Shown here piece after piece: positions 63,303-64,000 of a stretch of DNA of 64,000 nt; the first letter of the stretch is position 1; each line of letters begins with the position of its first letter. Both the position numbers and the translations under genes were made by a program. This DNA is from Solirubrobacterales bacterium (GTDB taxonomy: Bacteria > Actinomycetota > Thermoleophilia > Solirubrobacterales > Solirubrobacteraceae), in the NCBI GenBank assembly GCA_019240115.1, contig JAFAYV010000081.1:1-64000 (forward strand), read 5' to 3'. A model generated the notes under the pieces. The model saw nothing but the letters and a program-made list of their open reading frames with translations. It did not search any database and had not been told where the DNA came from.

Positions 63303-64000
63303 GTGGAACAACAGTTCCAAGGCAGTCGCGAGGAGCCGCGGCCGACCGAGCGAGGCACCGCCGCGATCGATCGCGGCGCCGAGCTGCTCGTCCGCGTGCT
63401 CGAGTCCGACGAGCCGGTCGCGCTCGCCGACCTGGCCGCCGCGAGCGGCATCCCGAAGTCCACCGCCTCGCGGCTGCTCAGCGCGCTCGAGCGCCAGGGC
63501 CTGATCACCCAGGACGGCTTGCGCGGGCGGCTGCGGCCCGGGCCCGCGATCCTGCGCGTCGCCGCGCGCAGCCTGCTTGAGCGCAGCGTCACCGAGCTCG
63601 CCGGACCGTCGCTCGACGCGCTCGGCGAGCTGACCGGCGAGACGGTCAACCTCGCCGTCCCCGCGCCGCAGGGCGTCGAGCACCTTGCCCAGGTCGAGAG
63701 CCGCCACTTCCTCGGCGCCGGCCAGTGGCTGGGGCGGACCGTGGACTATCACTGCACGGCGGTGGGGAAGATCTTCATGGCGTTCGGGCGCGCCCCGCTC
63801 CCCGCCGCCCCCCCGTCCGCGATGACCGCCCGCACGATCACCTCCCCCTCCCGCCTGCGCGACGAGCTCGCCACCGTGCGCGCCGAGTCGTTCGCCGCCG
63901 CGGTCGACGAGCTCGAGATCGGGCTGGCCGCGATCGCGGCCCCGGTGACCGGCGCCGGCGGCGAGGTCGTCGCGGCGCTGTCGATATCGGGACCGACGAT
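63303..64000 (+). CDS. IclR-family transcriptional regulator (3' end outside window)
   Basis: 232 codons are visible and the frame is still open at the edge. After VEQQFQGSREEPRPTERG comes the helix-turn-helix (VALADLAAASGIPKSTASRL then LSALERQGLI). The effector domain (SVTELAGPSLDALGELTGET, GRTVDYHCTAVGKIFMAFG, GLAAIAAPVTGAGGEVVAAL) follows. It is divergent from the MttB-type gene with 54 bp between starts and probably controls it. Confidence 0.9.
   Translation, partial: MEQQFQGSREEPRPTERGTAAIDRGAELLVRVLESDEPVALADLAAASGIPKSTASRLLSALERQGLITQDGLRGRLRPGPAILRVAARSLLERSVTELAGPSLDALGELTGETVNLAVPAPQGVEHLAQVESRHFLGAGQWLGRTVDYHCTAVGKIFMAFGRAPLPAAPPSAMTARTITSPSRLRDELATVRAESFAAAVDELEIGLAAIAAPVTGAGGEVVAALSISGPT

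Overview
The window is about three-quarters G+C and densely coded (56 protein genes, no gene-free stretch over about 300 bp, no rRNA, tRNA, transposase, prophage or CRISPR seen). Several features point to a high-GC Gram-positive actinobacterium, most likely Thermoleophilia/Solirubrobacterales: a small LPXTG-type wall protein, a PadR plus YPxxWRxRYG membrane-protein pair, a three-subunit transhydrogenase, a DUF4242 protein, and many apparently leaderless genes (TAnnnT box 6-10 nt before an ATG or GTG). The taxonomic call is inference; no marker gene was searched.

Layout. 0-2.6 kb: envelope genes (membrane/TPR protein end, LPXTG protein, secreted protein with a basic tail). 2.7-16.5 kb, minus strand, housekeeping: gatC-gatA-gatB, two paralogous membrane proteins, an intein-carrying UvrD/PcrA helicase, a divergent Rho, folP, a sigma/zinc-finger protein, and pntAA-pntAB-pntB. 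16.5-23 kb: DUF4430 lipoprotein divergent from cob(I)alamin adenosyltransferase, PAP2 phosphatase, NTase-like protein, degenerate polysaccharide deacetylase, tartrate/malate dehydrogenase, PadR unit. 23-29.8 kb: secreted beta-propeller phosphoesterase, ABC exporter, M20 amidase. 29.9-34.8 kb: LysR regulator, two-component system, MMPL transporter. 34.9-38.9 kb: hutU-hutI-hutF. 39-41 kb: small genes and an FkbM methyltransferase. 40.8-44.9 kb: two divergent histidine/aromatic ammonia-lyase-fold genes plus an ornithine cyclodeaminase-like gene. 44.9-48.7 kb: glycine betaine/osmoprotectant ABC importer. 48.9-54.7 kb: MFS exporter, SNF2 helicase, zinc-ribbon protein, drug-type ABC exporter. 54.8-64 kb: GMC (choline-dehydrogenase-like) oxidase, permease, aldehyde dehydrogenase, GntR, secreted protein, MttB-type methyltransferase and IclR.

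How they may work together. The histidine pathway is present from urocanate to formylglutamate, but there is no normal HutH and no HutG. The M20 amidase at 28.6 kb is a candidate for the last step. The betaine importer, choline-dehydrogenase-like enzyme, betaine-aldehyde-dehydrogenase-like enzyme and non-pyrrolysine MttB suggest uptake, oxidation and demethylation of a quaternary amine; the adenosyltransferase fits a corrinoid-using cell.

The most unusual element is the divergent ammonia-lyase pair. Both proteins keep the fold signatures, but each has lost one residue exactly in the Ala-Ser-Gly triad that forms the MIO cofactor. They share a short intergenic region with a palindrome over one -10 box and a triplicated promoter-plus-start-codon unit. 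Other notable points are a Rho shortened at the RNA-binding Q- and R-loops, and short tandem repeats that copy gene ends at several places.
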